A stretch of 64,000 nt of DNA, taken from contig VZRR01002857.1 of the NCBI GenBank assembly GCA_013398015.1, positions 1,403,992 through 1,467,991 of the forward strand. The letters are read 5' to 3'. Positions 11,881 through 25,545 of this stretch are shown here, piece by piece. This DNA is from Oreocharis arfaki (taxonomy: Eukaryota; Chordata; Aves; Passeriformes; Paramythiidae). Made by a program: the position numbers and the translations under genes. The notes under the pieces were generated by a model. The model was not told the origin of the DNA. It did no database searches and was given only the letters and a program-made list of their open reading frames with translations. Every line of letters starts with the position of its first letter. The first letter of the stretch is position 1.

Positions 11881-13859
11881 ATACTTAGGCCTAGCTTTCA
11901 CTGGAGATATCAGTGAGCTAATGCAGATTTCAGATGTTTCTTTGCTTTGCATGTGAGCTCTTCATGATACTTGCCTGGTGTTAGCTGCAACTGGAAAGAC
12001 AGATCAGGGCAGGACTTAAAAACTTATCCTGCTACAGATGCAGTTGCTTTCAGGTGACTTGGAATTTAAATTGCAGTTGCTTGTAGCAGTCTGACTATGT
12101 AAGCTTCTTGCACCTTACTTTCAAGTCTTTATATATTTTACTGAAAAATAACCTGACTTTATACAGCTTCTTTCGATTTAACTAGTCAAAGTGGTTATGG
12201 GAAACTACAATAGCTAGATTTGCCTCCTGCACATCCACAGTTGTGTTAGTCTCTTCCTTTGTGCTACATTTATAATATGTAGTGACATGGAAAAAGGAAA
12301 TCTCAATTTCAATCATTTCACAATGATTGGGAAAATGGAAAAATGCCTTTAATTTTGAACTGAGTTGTTGTAGTATATTTTTGAGATGAGTGAAAATCAA
12401 ATGTGTTTCTGCAGAATCTGTTTTCTGTATATGGTCATATTTAAATGGATCAGGTTATTCATAAGATTTTTGGCAAAGTTACAATGAGTTTCCTAAGCTG
12501 TGATGTGATTTGAATTGCTGGCACATTCCTGAAGGGTATATGGTCATTTTTGCAAAAAGTCATGAGAATATTAAAGGTTTTAAGTGCAAGGCTCTCAGTT
12601 ATCTCTGTCTTCTTGATTCAGGTGTAGCAGAGGCAGCTAGAGGAAAGGTGATGGGATCAAGGTATCCCTTGCCCCAAAAACTCCTACCTGCTGTGTCTGT
12701 CAGCACAGTATAAATATACACAGCTGGAGAAAGATCTCAGGAATCTGTGTGAACAGAAGTGTCTTAAATCAACCTCTGCAGTCTGAAGAGCTGTTGTGCT
12801 TTCCATTCTCACTTAGATCCAAAGATAACGGCACAACACATTCCTGTATTTGCAGTCCTTCGACTTCCAGGGGCTGCTCTCTCAATCCATGAGTCAAAAA
12901 GCAGGCACACATACAAAATTTCTGGCAGAGCACTAGAAGCAGCAGCTGCCTGGGACTGTCACCTCTGTTATAAACTAGTTCTTAGCACTTACTTTAAGAC
13001 TCATTATTTTCTTTTGCAGTTGCAAAGTGACAAAAGTTTTATATACCAGAGTTAGCAGAAACAGATGTTAATGATGTACTACGGATGATACACTTTCAAC
13101 AACAGGTTTTTAATCCATTTAACCAAAACTATATTAAAACTACACTGATGCTCCTCACTTGTTTTTTCCTCAGACTCCAGTTTTTGGCAAGTTCTTCCAA
13201 TCTTTCTTTGAAAATGATGCTTTTGATTTCTTACTTCTTTAATACTCGTTGTTAGTTCATTATCATATTGCTTCTAGTGTCATGTTCTCACCCAGTTAGA
13301 TGAACTCTATGCTCATAGGTGAGTTAAACTTATGAAACCATTAAGGTATTTTCTAAAAACCTTACTTACAGTATTATCATTAATCTGCAGGCTCAATTCC
13401 CTTTTTTCATTGCATTTTTATAATAATTTTTTTTTAAAAGTCTTTACATGTATTTCCAGGTGAGGAGACTGCATTGTCATGTGGTGTCAATGTACGTGAC
13501 ACTTATCAAAGAAGATGTCCCCTAGCAAAATGCTACATCATAGCTTTGTACCTTGGCACAGTGATGCAATGCCATAGTAGCCAGGAAAATGTCAGACTTG
13601 TCATGCTGTTTCTGGTTTATGCAGTTCTAATGTTTGTTTAAACCGTAAGGTTTAATCTAGTGTCAGCGACTGCAGAAGGATGCACTTAATTGGCATCCTA
13701 GAAAGACGACATGCACATTTTAAGTAGGATGATTGCTAGGGAGCACATTCCCAGCAGTACATATCAATTACTCTGGATAAGAGACACACCTACTTGGTTG
13801 AACTGATGTGTCTGTTGCTGGCTGGGGCATCACTTCTCCAGGGCTGTTCACAGGCTGGT
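11881..13859. other. Unique AT-rich non-coding DNA
   Basis: No recognisable gene or repeat. A slightly GC-richer stretch near 12600-12990 contains a TATA-like word but no LTR ends or coding signature. Confidence 0.45.
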
Positions 13860-14330
13860 TTGCACACGCCTGCTGGTGAGAGAAAAGGTAGCAACAGGGC
13901 AACTCCGGGTGTGCATGCTGCCAGACATGCTCTTTGGGAGCATTCCTACTTGCCAATGAGCATTTGGTAGCAGATTTCCGTGGGAGGAGTTCCTATGGAA
14001 ACAAAACGGATATTTGGTCTCTCCAGCTTGCTCATTCAGTTTGCATTAAGTTCAAGTGGTTTAAACTTAAACTCTTAATAATGCCAGCCCCTATCTCTAA
14101 ATCTACTCATAGTAGATTATGGGTGTGAAACAATATTCTCGTAAATTCATATTATCTTTGTTATTTTGCAACGTACAACCACTTGTTTCCTCGGTGCTTC
14201 ATTCTGAGAACTAATTCAGTGCTATTCATTAATTTGTTGCTTTTAAATATTCTGGTTATTAACTTTGTAGAAAAAAATATGTGTCCAAGATTGTAGCCAC
14301 CTATTAATTTCAGCAATGACAAGATAAAAA
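13860..14330. promoter_or_regulatory. Candidate conserved non-coding element
   Basis: A repeat-free block with retained CpGs (for example near 13905, 13980, 14009, 14141 and 14172) and homeodomain-type words such as ATTAATTTGTTGC near 14229. The flanks are blander AT-rich DNA. Conservation has not been tested. Confidence 0.28.
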
Positions 14331-15399
14331 AATTAATCATTCTGCCATCACATAATAAGTATTAAATATGACTTTTCTTTCTTAACTTGAGGTATTCAGA
14401 ATGCAGAGTCCAAATAAAAAAAAATAAATAACGACTTATCAATTCAATATAGTGAGGTCTAGAAGCAAGATCTTTTGTTTGTTTGTTTATTTAGGAGGTT
14501 AAGAAAAAGATTAGAACACCTGGTAAGTAACAATAATTAAGAAAGGTAGAGGTAATAATTATTTGCCCTATATTGTATATGTAGGATGTCTAATTACATA
14601 GTTAGTTTTGATATATCATTTATTAATATTAATAAAGTAATTATTTGAAGTAATGTATGTCAGATTGTGATAACCTAATCCTTTGCTCCACAGATGTTTC
14701 TGTTAAGTGTCTGCAGATCAGTTCACATCACATGATATTAATATGATATAAAGGAAGTGCTTTTTAAAGCAAGGATAAAAAGTGTCAGAAAAATAATGGT
14801 TGCTTATTTTGTCCTTTCATTTACTTAAGCTTAACAGATTGAAGAAGCGTGTCAGGTTTGAGATTTTTTTTCCCAGGAAGATTGAATGTAAGTCTAGCAT
14901 GCAGATGGCATGTAATTGCATTTCCTGCATTGTTACTATATGGGTTTCATTACTTTTTCACAGCAATGCACTGAGATTTAATCACCCAAGGCTAGCATTT
15001 GCTGGTAAGATGTGTGTATCTAGCGGTCTTGTCCAACGGTCAGGGAGCTTACCCCTTGCCTCATGCACCTCTTCCATTATTGCTGTACCATATGTTCTTT
15101 ACAAATCCAAACAGAAGAATCATAAGCACTAAATTTACCTGGGACTAAGCTGAAGCATTCCAGACAGTTACAAAAAACCACAGTAGTACTTCTCTTGCCC
15201 TCTCGCCTCAGGCAATTTCTTTTGCCTCTCTGTTTTGCCCAAGACAAGCAGTTATCAAAATGAACTTCTAGAGTGCAAATTAGGGTTATCCCTTTTTTGG
15301 GAACATTCTTGTTCATTCTGACTGCTTGTGAAATGAGCTATGAAATTTGCTTCATCTCCCCTGATGTTTACACAGGCGAGAAAGATTTTCCCACACTTG
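14331..15399. other. Unique AT-rich non-coding DNA
   Basis: No gene or recognised repeat apart from a short GTTT run at about 14475-14491. Open frames at 14800-15132 (plus) and 15077-15316 (minus) have no family signature. Confidence 0.5.
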
Positions 15400-15690
15400 T
15401 GTGTATCTATGATTTAACTACAAATGACATTGTACTTCTCCAACATTAACCCCTTAATCTAGTACATTTCTACAAATAACCACCTGTAGTCAATTCTTTA
15501 TTCATAAGCCTTATCTGTTGTTACAGTATATAATCTGTGAGAATGCCCTAATTTTTATCATTCTCTAAGCCTGTCATCATGGCTGAGACAAGGCTTATCC
15601 CTCTGAGCAGATGAGATTAGTCGATCATGTTGAAATCAGAAGAGGGATTATAATGCTTGTAATACACTGAGTCAAATTAAATGCATTTTG
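15400..15690. promoter_or_regulatory. Candidate conserved non-coding element
   Basis: A repeat-free block with many compact factor-like words: AACCACCTGTAG with a CACCTG E-box near 15478, CTTATCT GATA-type sites, and AGATGAGATTAG near 15609. The assignment rests on texture only. Confidence 0.22.
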
Positions 15691-18600
15691 TTTGTACATC
15701 AGAAGATCTTGTTGCTAAGGCTTTGGTGTCTTCTGCTGACTGTATAAATTGCCAATAAAACATATGAAGGATGGGTATGGGAATGAAAAGTCAAGCAAAA
15801 AGCAGAAACAAATAAAAAATATTTGGTTTCTTTAGCCTGGTAAACTAAAGGCTTAACCGTTCTGATGTCACCACCAGCAACAGGGTTTTCGCCAAAGACA
15901 TTCAGTGATCTACATTGCAAGTTACTAACTTTAATTTATCTTTGACCAACTCTAAGGACATCTTTTCTTCTGAGCAACTTCTTGCCTCTTTGCATTTATA
16001 CTTTAGTTCTTTTTTCAGGCAGCTAACCTTTGCCCTGACTGTTTTGTCAGTATGCAGCATAAACACACAGTATTGTTGGGCTGTGATGCATAAGAAAGGA
16101 GATACATATGCATCAGAATATATATATCATCTATATATCAGAAATAAAGCCATGAAGTTATGAATCAGCAGGTCAAGCAATTCTTTCCGCTACCCCACCT
16201 GGTGTTTCTGTCATACCAGGGTGATACAACAACTATAGACATTCTCAGAGAATAGAATTTATATAGAAGCACACTTCCCAGTAACAGCCACCTTTTAAAA
16301 TTTTGATTCCTCTGGATGAACATTCAAAAGTTGGAATACTTATCTCAGCCTTCTCCAGATTGTTTGAAACACATGATTCAAAAAACTGAGATGAAAATAT
16401 CAAGTGAACAAGATTACTTATTATTATTTCAAGCACTTCTTGTTCCAAGTCCCATTCACAAATTTGAAAGTGAAAAGTATTATCAAAAACCATGAGGAAA
16501 ACTGAATGTAAGAATTAGGTGGGATGTTTACATGTGGTAGGAGCATGTCTTCCCTTTTTAGCCTTTGGGTATAAGAATGGTCTATTATTTGGCTTCTAGG
16601 TAGAGACAATATCTAATTCGGTGGAAATATACCCAATTGCATCAAATGTCACAAGGAAATTGCAGTTATGCTCGTAATAAGTAATGACAATAAAACTAAG
16701 CTTTTGACATCAAGGGGAGGAAGCAACACCTAAATTAAAGGAGCTGAGGTCTCTCCCAAGTTTAGAAATCCTTGTGTTTTGGTAGGTTCTGGTGGAATGC
16801 AATCCCCTGCATGCCTGCTGTAAACAAAGGCTCTTAATTATCTGAATCTCTTGGAGCCTATAATACTATCCTTGTGGAGCTGTATTAATATGTGAGAGCT
16901 ATGAGATTTCTACATAAAGTAGCTTATAGACAGCTTGGACCACACAGGTTTGCTTTCATCTCCAAGCTATTTTCCATATGTGAGTTAGGCTGAGCTCTTG
17001 CCTTTCCACCAGCATAACCCTCTAGTTGGTGACCACATTAATCCTTTCAGAGTTCTTGCATTTTTTAATATTTATTTGTGATACCTCAAAATCAGTAACA
17101 ATAATTAAGCTGGATCAGAGATTTTCCTTCCAGAAACTGTCCTCTAAGGTCTTTGAAAAAGTAATGTGCCTTATATATCCCAATGAGAAGTAGGGAACCT
17201 CCTAAGAATGTGACTGAGTAATAGTTTGCCTAAATAAAAATATGGACTTTCACACCAGGCCGTCTTTCATTTTATAAAAGTTTTGGTTGTGTATCATTCT
17301 ATTCAGAATCCCTGAGCAACACTATTGCACTATATCATACCACTTCAGGATTATTCTTCTAACAAGACCTAGTTTTGCTACAGCCTGTGAGAAGTACTAT
17401 GCAACACCTCAGGATTAAGTTGACATGAAAAATCAGGGTTTCGTTAGAATTTCTGAGAGCTAGGAGAGATGGATAATATGCAGCAAACTTGCGAATGAAT
17501 TGTAAGTTTTCCAAATTTTCTGGTAATATAATTATGCAGATGTTTCTTTAGATATTCTTCAAGATACAGCAAATATATGTCCTTCAATAAACCCTGAAAG
17601 AATGAAGTCAGCATTTAACTTCACACATAGTGAATAAACTGGTAGACTGTTAGACAGATTTCCTTTGTTTCAGCCCGAGAGGTTAGCCAGATATTGCAGA
17701 TTATTTTATTTTTTCAGTTGGAGGTAGAATTGTTGATGTTTCAGGTACCTGTTTTGCTGCAGTGGTGCTCCTCTACTTAGAACAGGCACAACAGGAATCA
17801 CATAGAAGGAGTGAGCTCATAGTGCTGAGACTAACCTCTGCTAGCACTCCTCTTCCTCAGGCCTAACCCTTTTTTGCTCAGTCCTGCACAGCTTTTTTGC
17901 TGTTTTCAATTTCTTGCTCACTGCTGCTACTCTGTTCATACCTCTTAGTGAACTTTGCTTTAGCCTTCTGGTTTTTGGCATACTTGTTTCTCCTCTCCTT
18001 TACCCCCCACCTCCTCCCTTTCATAGGCATCACTAGGCCTTAAATTTTAGGGCTTAAAAAACCAAAATGAAATATGCATTTTTAACTTACCATATTAAGT
18101 GAGGTTTTGCTTTATATTAAAATTGCTTACTGCATTAAGTGGAGACAGAGAGATGGGATTCAAGGTTTTGAAAACTGAAAATGGTAAGACTGCTAAACTC
18201 TTGGTGACTGGAAAAATATGTTGTGTATTTCCTTAGCCATTTCCCACCCCACCAAATATATGCACCTCCTACCCTTCAAACTGTTTTTCATTGCCATCCA
18301 TATATGTGTGTTGTGCTCTTTCAAAGACCATAAAAAAGATTTCCATCATTAATCTGCAGAGGGTTTACCAGCTTTGGCTGTTTATTCCATCTTTTGAAAG
18401 TTTATGCAATAAAAGGGTTGCTATAAATGGCACAATATAGGTCAATATTAAAAGATAGGTGAAAATAAATTTATATTAGTCCAGGGATTTATATGAATGT
18501 ACAGTGACCTCTTTGGTTTCATTAGTTCAAATATAGAAATGCCAAGGGTATATAAATCCTTACGTTTCAACACAAGCATGGGTCATTACTAGATGTCAAG

Positions 18601-19597
18601 ATGATTATTTCCTCCATAATGTTTAAGTATGCAGTTAAGTACAGCTAAGTTTGTCATAGAAAAATATATTTTAGTCATATATAGGATACCAGAAACTGGA
18701 CTTTGCCTCCATATATGCATGTGTGTGCATATATATTTTTTTTTCAAGGGCTAATTTTTGTCATTTGATAATTTTGAGAGCCCTCCCAATTCACTTCCCC
18801 AATACATAATTCAAACATCCCTGTCAAATATTTGGAAGAATCATGAAACTGTACTGCAGAATGCCAGAATTTGGCTAGAACAAAGATTACTGAATAGTTT
18901 GGTTATTGACATGAAGAGGAAGACACCACGCTAATAGCAAAGTACCAGGTGAGACTGGATGGAATGTCACAGAGGGATGAAAAGCACAGAGGCTATGAGG
19001 ACGTGACATTTCTCCTAAATATTTCTGTAGTACCTGGCTGTGAATATACTGTGTTTTTTGGTCTTGGGGAGGGAGTGATGTGCAAGTGTCTAGTGGATTG
19101 ACCAATGCTGAAATCAGATAAAATCAAATGACAATACAATTTGATATGAAAAAAAACTAAATCATAAATGAAATATTTCTGTCAGTAAATTGCCTTTAGC
19201 AAACCTGTTGGCTGTACCTACTCAAATATGGCCACTAAAGGGATGTCTGCAAAGGTTTTACATAACTCCAAAGAGTAAAAATACTCATTTTCCTCTCCCT
19301 CAGCAGTCTATCCAGAAATAGTCTTATAACTTTCTTAGGGAGGAAGGTACAAATAAAAAAAAAAATAAAGCTGAGTTTAGCATCTTCCAAAAAAAGATTT
19401 TAAAGTAGTGCTTCTTCTGAAGGAAAGAAAAAGAAAATGAAAATAAATCAGTTTACGAACTGCGCTTGGTCCAACATCACTCACCTCAACAGCCACAGCT
19501 ATCCTAAAGCATCCATCACCATAATTTCTTTTAGCATGCATCCGTTTCAGCCCTGCTGTCAAGCCTCCTGTTTGCTGATGACATTTTCCCTTTCCAG
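15691..19597. other. Unique AT-rich non-coding DNA
   Basis: No gene or known interspersed repeat recognised. A TG/AT-alternating and poly-T stretch lies near 18711-18745. Confidence 0.45.
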
Positions 19598-19712
19598 TGA
19601 TGGGCATTTTGAATATGCAGAAACAGCAGTAATAAAGTATAGTATGGATTTCAAGGAGATTAGTCCAAAGCAGCCATCAATAATTTCTCATCTGACAGAG
19701 GTGACAATTGAG
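19598..19712 (+). other. Exon-like segment with splice signals (orphan)
   Basis: A 115-bp segment is preceded by the polypyrimidine-AG acceptor 'acattttccctttccag' and followed by the donor 'gtaagc'. One frame is open throughout and reads GHFEYAETAVIKYSMDFKEISPKQPSIISHLTEVTIE. This is more protein-like (mixed charged and hydrophobic residues) than most frames in the window. I recognise no family, and the same frame stays open upstream of the acceptor back to 19437, so it is not uniquely delimited. It could be an exon of a gene extending beyond the window, a lncRNA exon, or chance. Confidence 0.2.
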
Positions 19713-22700
19713 GTAAGCTGTATAACTTGAAGATTTCAGTTTGGTTAAAATTGCCCTATTAGCTGCTTAATAGTGTTATTAGTCAAATAAATTAGGCTAG
19801 GATCTTCCAAATAACCTTGGCACTGCGTATATTAAGTATGCTCAGTCTTGTAGTACATCCCCTCTAACAGCGCATTACCAGGAGAGACACTTGTCATATT
19901 GCATACTATTCTGAATACGCTTGCTTTTGGGCAACAAAACATTACAAATTTCAAATAACACAGCATAAATCTGTTTTCAGATAAACAAATGACAACAAAT
20001 CTGGTGGTAATTTATGGTACAAATGTTAGGGAGTATCAGTGACTTTTTTTTTTTAATGTTTTTACTTAGAGCTATTATGACACAGCCTCCTCTTAGCTTG
20101 CAATCTTGCCAAACTGCTCAATTCATGCTCTCCATATCAATATGTTTCTAATGCACAAAGCACTATATTAGTGTTTTTCAAGTTTAAGAACAGATTTTAC
20201 ACATGGTCACCAGCCACTTAAAAGTGTAAACATAAACATGACCCTAGAGGAAGGCAGATGGTCCTAAACACTGATTCTATTTGTGCTGAAATAAGTGATA
20301 AAAATCTATTATTTTATGATCTCTCACCACCACGTGCTCAGTATCTCACAAGAGACATGTTCAGCACTATTCAGTATCTGACCTGGTATCTTAATACTCT
20401 AGGGACAATCCAACACTAAAAATTTATATACTTAATAGTTAAATTTAAGGTTTTTTTTTTTTAAAAGCACATTTGTACTGTTTCCCCTTCCCTTAAAAAG
20501 ACACTCCACCATAATAATAATTTGTGGGAGTGGTGGGGAACACAGGAAAAGGAAGATTTTAATGCAAAATGTAAAAACAAAATAGAAAACCAAACACGCT
20601 TGGTGGAAATGAATGCTCATATCTGATATTAAAAAGGATCTCTACGCTACCTAAACAAAGAATAAACGTGTGCTTTTTTCTTAAGTATAAATGAAAGGAT
20701 TTCTTTACAGATAAAAAAAGGAAAATTGTATTTCACATCTTAGTGTCATATCATGAAGCCTAGTAAAAAATCCATACTATATAGATCGCTAGACTTCATT
20801 TGTATATTTGCCTAACCCAGTTACAATGGCAGTATTTTTCTTCCAGCCTTTACTTAACGATGGCTACACAAGCACTTTGAATTTAAAACTCTCTACTGTA
20901 TGTAAAGTGAGGTACATGCTTTTACCGCTTGTCAAAACAATCCTGAAATCCCATTTTCCTTTAATAAAGTATAGTTTTGTCCTCCAGAGGTATGCTTGAA
21001 TAAGATGTCATAGTCTGTTTTTGTTCAGGATTGCACCCTGCTGATGTTCTTAGGCAGCAAGAAAATTACCTTATTGAAACATATTGCTGGTAGTGACTAT
21101 AGTGCCAAATTTTGCATTGGTATTACACACATGACATATTCAGAGACCTTTGAGTAAGACCATGAATATCAAGTGATTGAAAAGATTATACAGGTTTTTT
21201 TCTTGGGGTATAAAAGGTTGTGGTTCTGGATGAGTGTCTTTCAGATCAATATAATTATGTCATAAAAAGATGTAACAAAATAGTTACTTTGCAGGCATTC
21301 ACACTTGCCTGATTTCATACTGATTTTATCCTGAGCAGAATTATTTTCCTTGCATCAGTTGCACAGTTTTTATTTTAGAGGACTGGAGGTTGTTTTCAAA
21401 ATAGTTGCATAATTGCAGGCTCTCTGCTAGATGTGAGCATCCAGATAGGTAATAGACTTTTTATAAGGTTTGCTTTTCTAGAAGAAAGATACATTGACTT
21501 AAATTACTGTGATGGAGGTACATAGCTAAATATTCACACACACACAATTTATGTATATGTGCACCCAAATTCATACGTGCTTGTATGCACAATGAAATCA
21601 ATATACTCTTTATGAATCACATATAAACATTTTAAGAGTGCATACGTTAGTACGAAAATTAGGTGGTATAGAGGTCTAGTTCACTTTGGGTAAAAATCCC
21701 TGAATTTCTGGCTGTAGCAGGTGTTTGGAAGCTGCAAGCAGTGTGATAATATTAAAAATTCATGATATGTGGGTTAAAAGTGTTATTTGAATGTTGTATT
21801 TTTCCCTTAGACAAATTTAGTTATGCATGCACTAGTTTTGTGACCCTACAGACTGATAACTCACTGCCAAAAATCATCAGAGGCAACAATTTGGCTGGCC
21901 TGCTTGGCAAAACACTGCCATTCTAGGAAGCAAAGTTATGATAGTAACTCCTGCTGGTCACTGGAGTGGCATCAGAGAGAGAAGGCTGTGATTTGAGAAA
22001 GGGGAATTGGAAATTTTAGGGGAATTTAGAAAAAGTTGAAAATAAAATTGATAAAGCTGCAGCTAGCTGCCGATAAAGGATAAGGTGCCCATAGTGGTTC
22101 CCATTAATATTTCACGTGCTGGAGAATCAAGTAAAGCTATCAAGAATGCCTGTTTTTTCCTCTAGCTTCATTTCTTTTTAAAGAGTCAATCTCTTGACAA
22201 GCAATCCCTCCTAACACCACAAATGAAACTATTCCACAAAACACTCATCTAAGCCTGCATTTATTAAGAGATGGGTGTCTGCCCATAATCCTACTTTGGG
22301 CTGCTCCAAAATTTAGCAAAGGGGTTTGAAACAGAATCCAGAATTAACCACAGGGCTCATTGTGGCTTTGGATCCCCCAGGTTAAGCACCTGCTAGAACT
22401 TGTCTGATATCTAAACCCAAACTGTCGTCTCAGATATGTGATCTGGATCTGTCTCTGACAGCTACTGAAGATGCTCTTGGTCACTGTTCCCTAGCAGTCT
22501 TCCAGCAGGAGCAGGGCATGCAATACACTCAGGGCATACGAGTATAAAACCTTCATCTGGATAAACAGGATTTTATGAAATGCTTTTCCATGAATGTGCA
22601 CAAACTTGACTCAATGCCCCAGGAAATTCTTTCCATGGCTTTGTTGCTCTGTGCAGGTTGTAGTGCCAGGAGAAAGGACGAGTTAACCTTTGATTTTTTG

Positions 22701-23179
22701 TGAGAATTATAACACTGCCAGTAATCTCTCTGGCATGGCTTTCTAGGTTTGCCCCACTAAACGACTGCATTTCTTCACATTACATTACTATAGTATTTCA
22801 AAGCACTAAATCATACTGAATTTACAGAACAAGGAAAGGCCTCACTTACTTACTCATCTGATAATACAGATGTCCTCAAGAGACTTAGCCCACAGAAAAG
22901 GTTAAGATTCAGATTTAGGGTGGGCTAGAAAGATTGACTCTAGTTTAACATGGCTTTTTATAAAGGTACGTAATATTAGAGCTACAACTTTCCATTTAGT
23001 GAAATCCATTTTCATGCTTTGCAGTATTTTACTTTAAAAGCACATAGTTGCATTAAATTGCAATTTCTATGCTGATTGTCACTCTTTTATTTAGACTACC
23101 TATTTACATCAAGCATCCTCTAGCTATCTTCTGTGTCTCCTTTGTATCTGAATTCTGAAAACTGTATACTAATGTATGC
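19713..23179. other. Unique AT-rich non-coding DNA
   Basis: No recognised gene or interspersed repeat. A short CA run occurs near 21534-21546. A somewhat GC-richer patch near 22270-22520 contains no identified element. Confidence 0.45.
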
Positions 23180-23605
23180 AGTGTGGGCAATAAACACGAT
23201 GAATTTGTGCAGTGGCAGTGCGGTGATCCTTTGGGAATCACAGAGATGTGGTGGGCTGGCTCTCATGACTGGAGTATTGCAATGGGGGACATACAGGCTC
23301 CTGAGGAAGGACAGGATGGGAAGATGGGAAGGCCAGGGTGGGTCAGCCTTCGAGCAAGGCGGTCTAGTGGAAAGCTTCCATGCTCACATTAGGGTTGGAA
23401 TTAGATAAGCTTTAAAGTCCCTTCCAACCCAAACTATTTTATGAGAAGATGGAATCTTTAAGTGAGACAGCTGCTGGAGTGCGTGGAGCTCTGTTTGGGG
23501 ATAGAAGACAACAGAGAGTTTATGGGTCATGATTAAAGACTTTTTGAAGACTTCTCCATGTCCATTATTGGAGTGAGTCTGCAGGTCGGATGCATAAAAA
23601 AACCT
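23180..23605 (+). mobile_element. CR1 LINE ORF2 endonuclease fragment (interrupted host copy)
   Basis: Two flanking blocks belong together. The left block (about 23180-23350) encodes GNKHDEFVQ...GITEMWW...HDWSIAMG and, in another frame, TYRLLRKDRMGRWEGQGG. This corresponds to the CR1 ORF2 apurinic endonuclease region, which in the family reads GITETWWD..YDWS...GY.LFRKDR.GRRGGGVALYV. The right block (about 23458-23605) resumes just where the left stops, with DNA matching the 'QLECMELCLG' stretch (cagctgctggagtgcgtgga) and on to 'ggagtgagtctgcaggtcgg', the GV-CYR region. Frameshifts show it is dead. The gap is filled by a second CR1 tail. Confidence 0.85.
23352..23455 (+). mobile_element. CR1 3' tail nested in the older CR1
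   Basis: About 100 bp match a CR1 3' UTR end: 'ggtctagtggaaagcttcca', then 'ggttggaattagataagctt', then 'cccttccaacccaaactatt', followed by a degenerate terminal repeat. It splits an endonuclease-coding CR1 copy, so it inserted later. The junctions are approximate and no target-site duplication is obvious, as is usual for CR1. Confidence 0.88.
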
Positions 23606-25019
23606 GCCCTTGCTTTGTCCTGCTGTCTATGAGCTTTCTCTTTCAGAATCTTGCAGACAAGGAGATTGCTTATTTCTTTATCGTGTTTTGGGTCAACACA
23701 ACCAGACATGACCAGGGTGGAGGCATTTGGGGACTAACCTCACTTCCTTAGAAAGGCCTCTGATGGGGTCAGGAACGAAGGCAGGGACGAGTCTTTCAGA
23801 AGCAGAGATCTTTTTTATCTCATATATTTTACCCCTTTTCTCCATCTCTTCTGACTGGTAGTGAGAAAGGACTGGATCTGACTTAAGAGTATAAGGCTAA
23901 GGCAGACCACTACATCCAATGGCCCAACCTTCAGTGTAGTATGGGCCACAATATCCACATCCCTCCCACACAGGAAATCTCTGTGTCAAACCAAGAACTC
24001 AAGCTTTTGTATACAACTGGCTTTTACTTTTATGGTATTGCTACCTTAGAACTACTACTGTAGATTGACTTAATATAAAGACAGTCTAGTAAGAAGGCTT
24101 AATCATCAAGGTCACTGATTTAAGCAGGACTTTGTCTATATTTTGAAAACCTCCAAGTTCCCAGATTGGCTCGTTCCTTACTCTTCATGTTATTCAGTTT
24201 GATATCCTGCCTCCATTATAACTATAAAATTATATACAATTTCATAGTAGATATTTGGTTTTGATTATCAAGTGGCTACCCCCAGCATCTGCACCAGCTA
24301 GACTGAGGAAATCATTCTGACGATCGTTACTGGTGATGGCCCAAATGCCCTGCAGGCTCCATAGAGCAGCCTGAGTCTGCTTCATGTCTCTTCCATGTTG
24401 GGCAAGCCCTTCATTTTCATACCATTGTCATTTCTTTCCCTGAGTGCTCTTGACATTTCTGCCAAGCTGTGCAGATAGGCACATCTTTGCTGTGTAATAT
24501 TTGTGGTCAGCAAAAATTAATCATATAATTGTACTTTCTGCTCTGCTCCATGTTCCCTTCATGGTAGGAAGCATGACCTACCAAGCTTCCTGGTTCTGCA
24601 GGTGTAGAAATGATTCCTTTAAATGTCCTCCCCTCATGAAAGCGGATCACTTCACTGTATTTATTTACTTTGTAAATATGTACCTTACTCTGTCATATTA
24701 ACTCTTGTTCAGTTATTATTCCTTTATATTAATTTCATATAAATTTTGGTTCCTCTTCCCTTACTCTGCAGCAAGGAGATCAATGGAGTACATGACAATT
24801 TTATTACATCAGTGTATTCATTTCCTTTATAAAAGTAAATCACTCTAGTAGATTCACTGCCCCACAAGGTTGTACCTATAGATCACTGCATTAACTCCCC
24901 ACATAAATAAAGACCATGTTATTTTGGTCACTTACACTACACATAAATGTGAGCATATTCTCCTCTATGGCATATATGTCTACAGCATTTTATTCATAAC
25001 CACGTTGTTCAGGTGCTAG
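23606..25019. other. Unique non-coding DNA
   Basis: No gene or repeat recognised beyond the CR1 that ends at about 23605. Confidence 0.5.
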
Positions 25020-25545
25020 TATGGCAGTGGAATGTGCTTGTTTCTTCACAGTGTCTCTAGAGAGCTGCAGCTAGTTCCCACAGGGCTTTGGACAAGATAT
25101 ACATGCATGCTCTACAGCTCCACTCCCTCCTTCCCTGCTTTTGCTACCTCCTTCCTCAATTGCTTCTTTTTCTGCTTTTTTCTCCTTAGCTTTCCCTTGG
25201 TGGTTGCCTTTTTGTGTTTGCTTGTTTGGCTTTGCTCATCTCACAGTTTTGCTGTGAATTTAAATGAGGGCCGAGGTTAATAGCCGAAATGCGGATCCAG
25301 ACCAGGAAAACACCTTTCCTGCAAGCTCTGAGCTGGCCCCTCATTTTCAATTCCCTGTCCAGTTTGAGCAGGCTCAGTGAGAGCACTCACTGAGGAGTCA
25401 GCTGGACATGCTGTGCCATGCTTCACTCCCTGTGAGTCGCACCCCTCCCTCTGCTGCTGCTCCATGTCAGTGGATGTGTACGGTCCTTCACAGCACACAA
25501 CAAAAAGAGGAGCAGATGAAAGCATGTAACTCCACCTGGATCTTC
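25020..25545. other. GC-richer unique block
   Basis: Composition is richer in C and G than the flanks and pyrimidine-rich on the plus strand between about 25120 and 25240. Several short overlapping frames exist on both strands and none is recognisable. No repeat ends are identified. Confidence 0.35.

Noticed and set aside
12600..13010. TATA-containing block considered as another LTR
   Set aside because: No TG...CA termini with flanking duplications were found and there is no AATAAA at LTR-like spacing.
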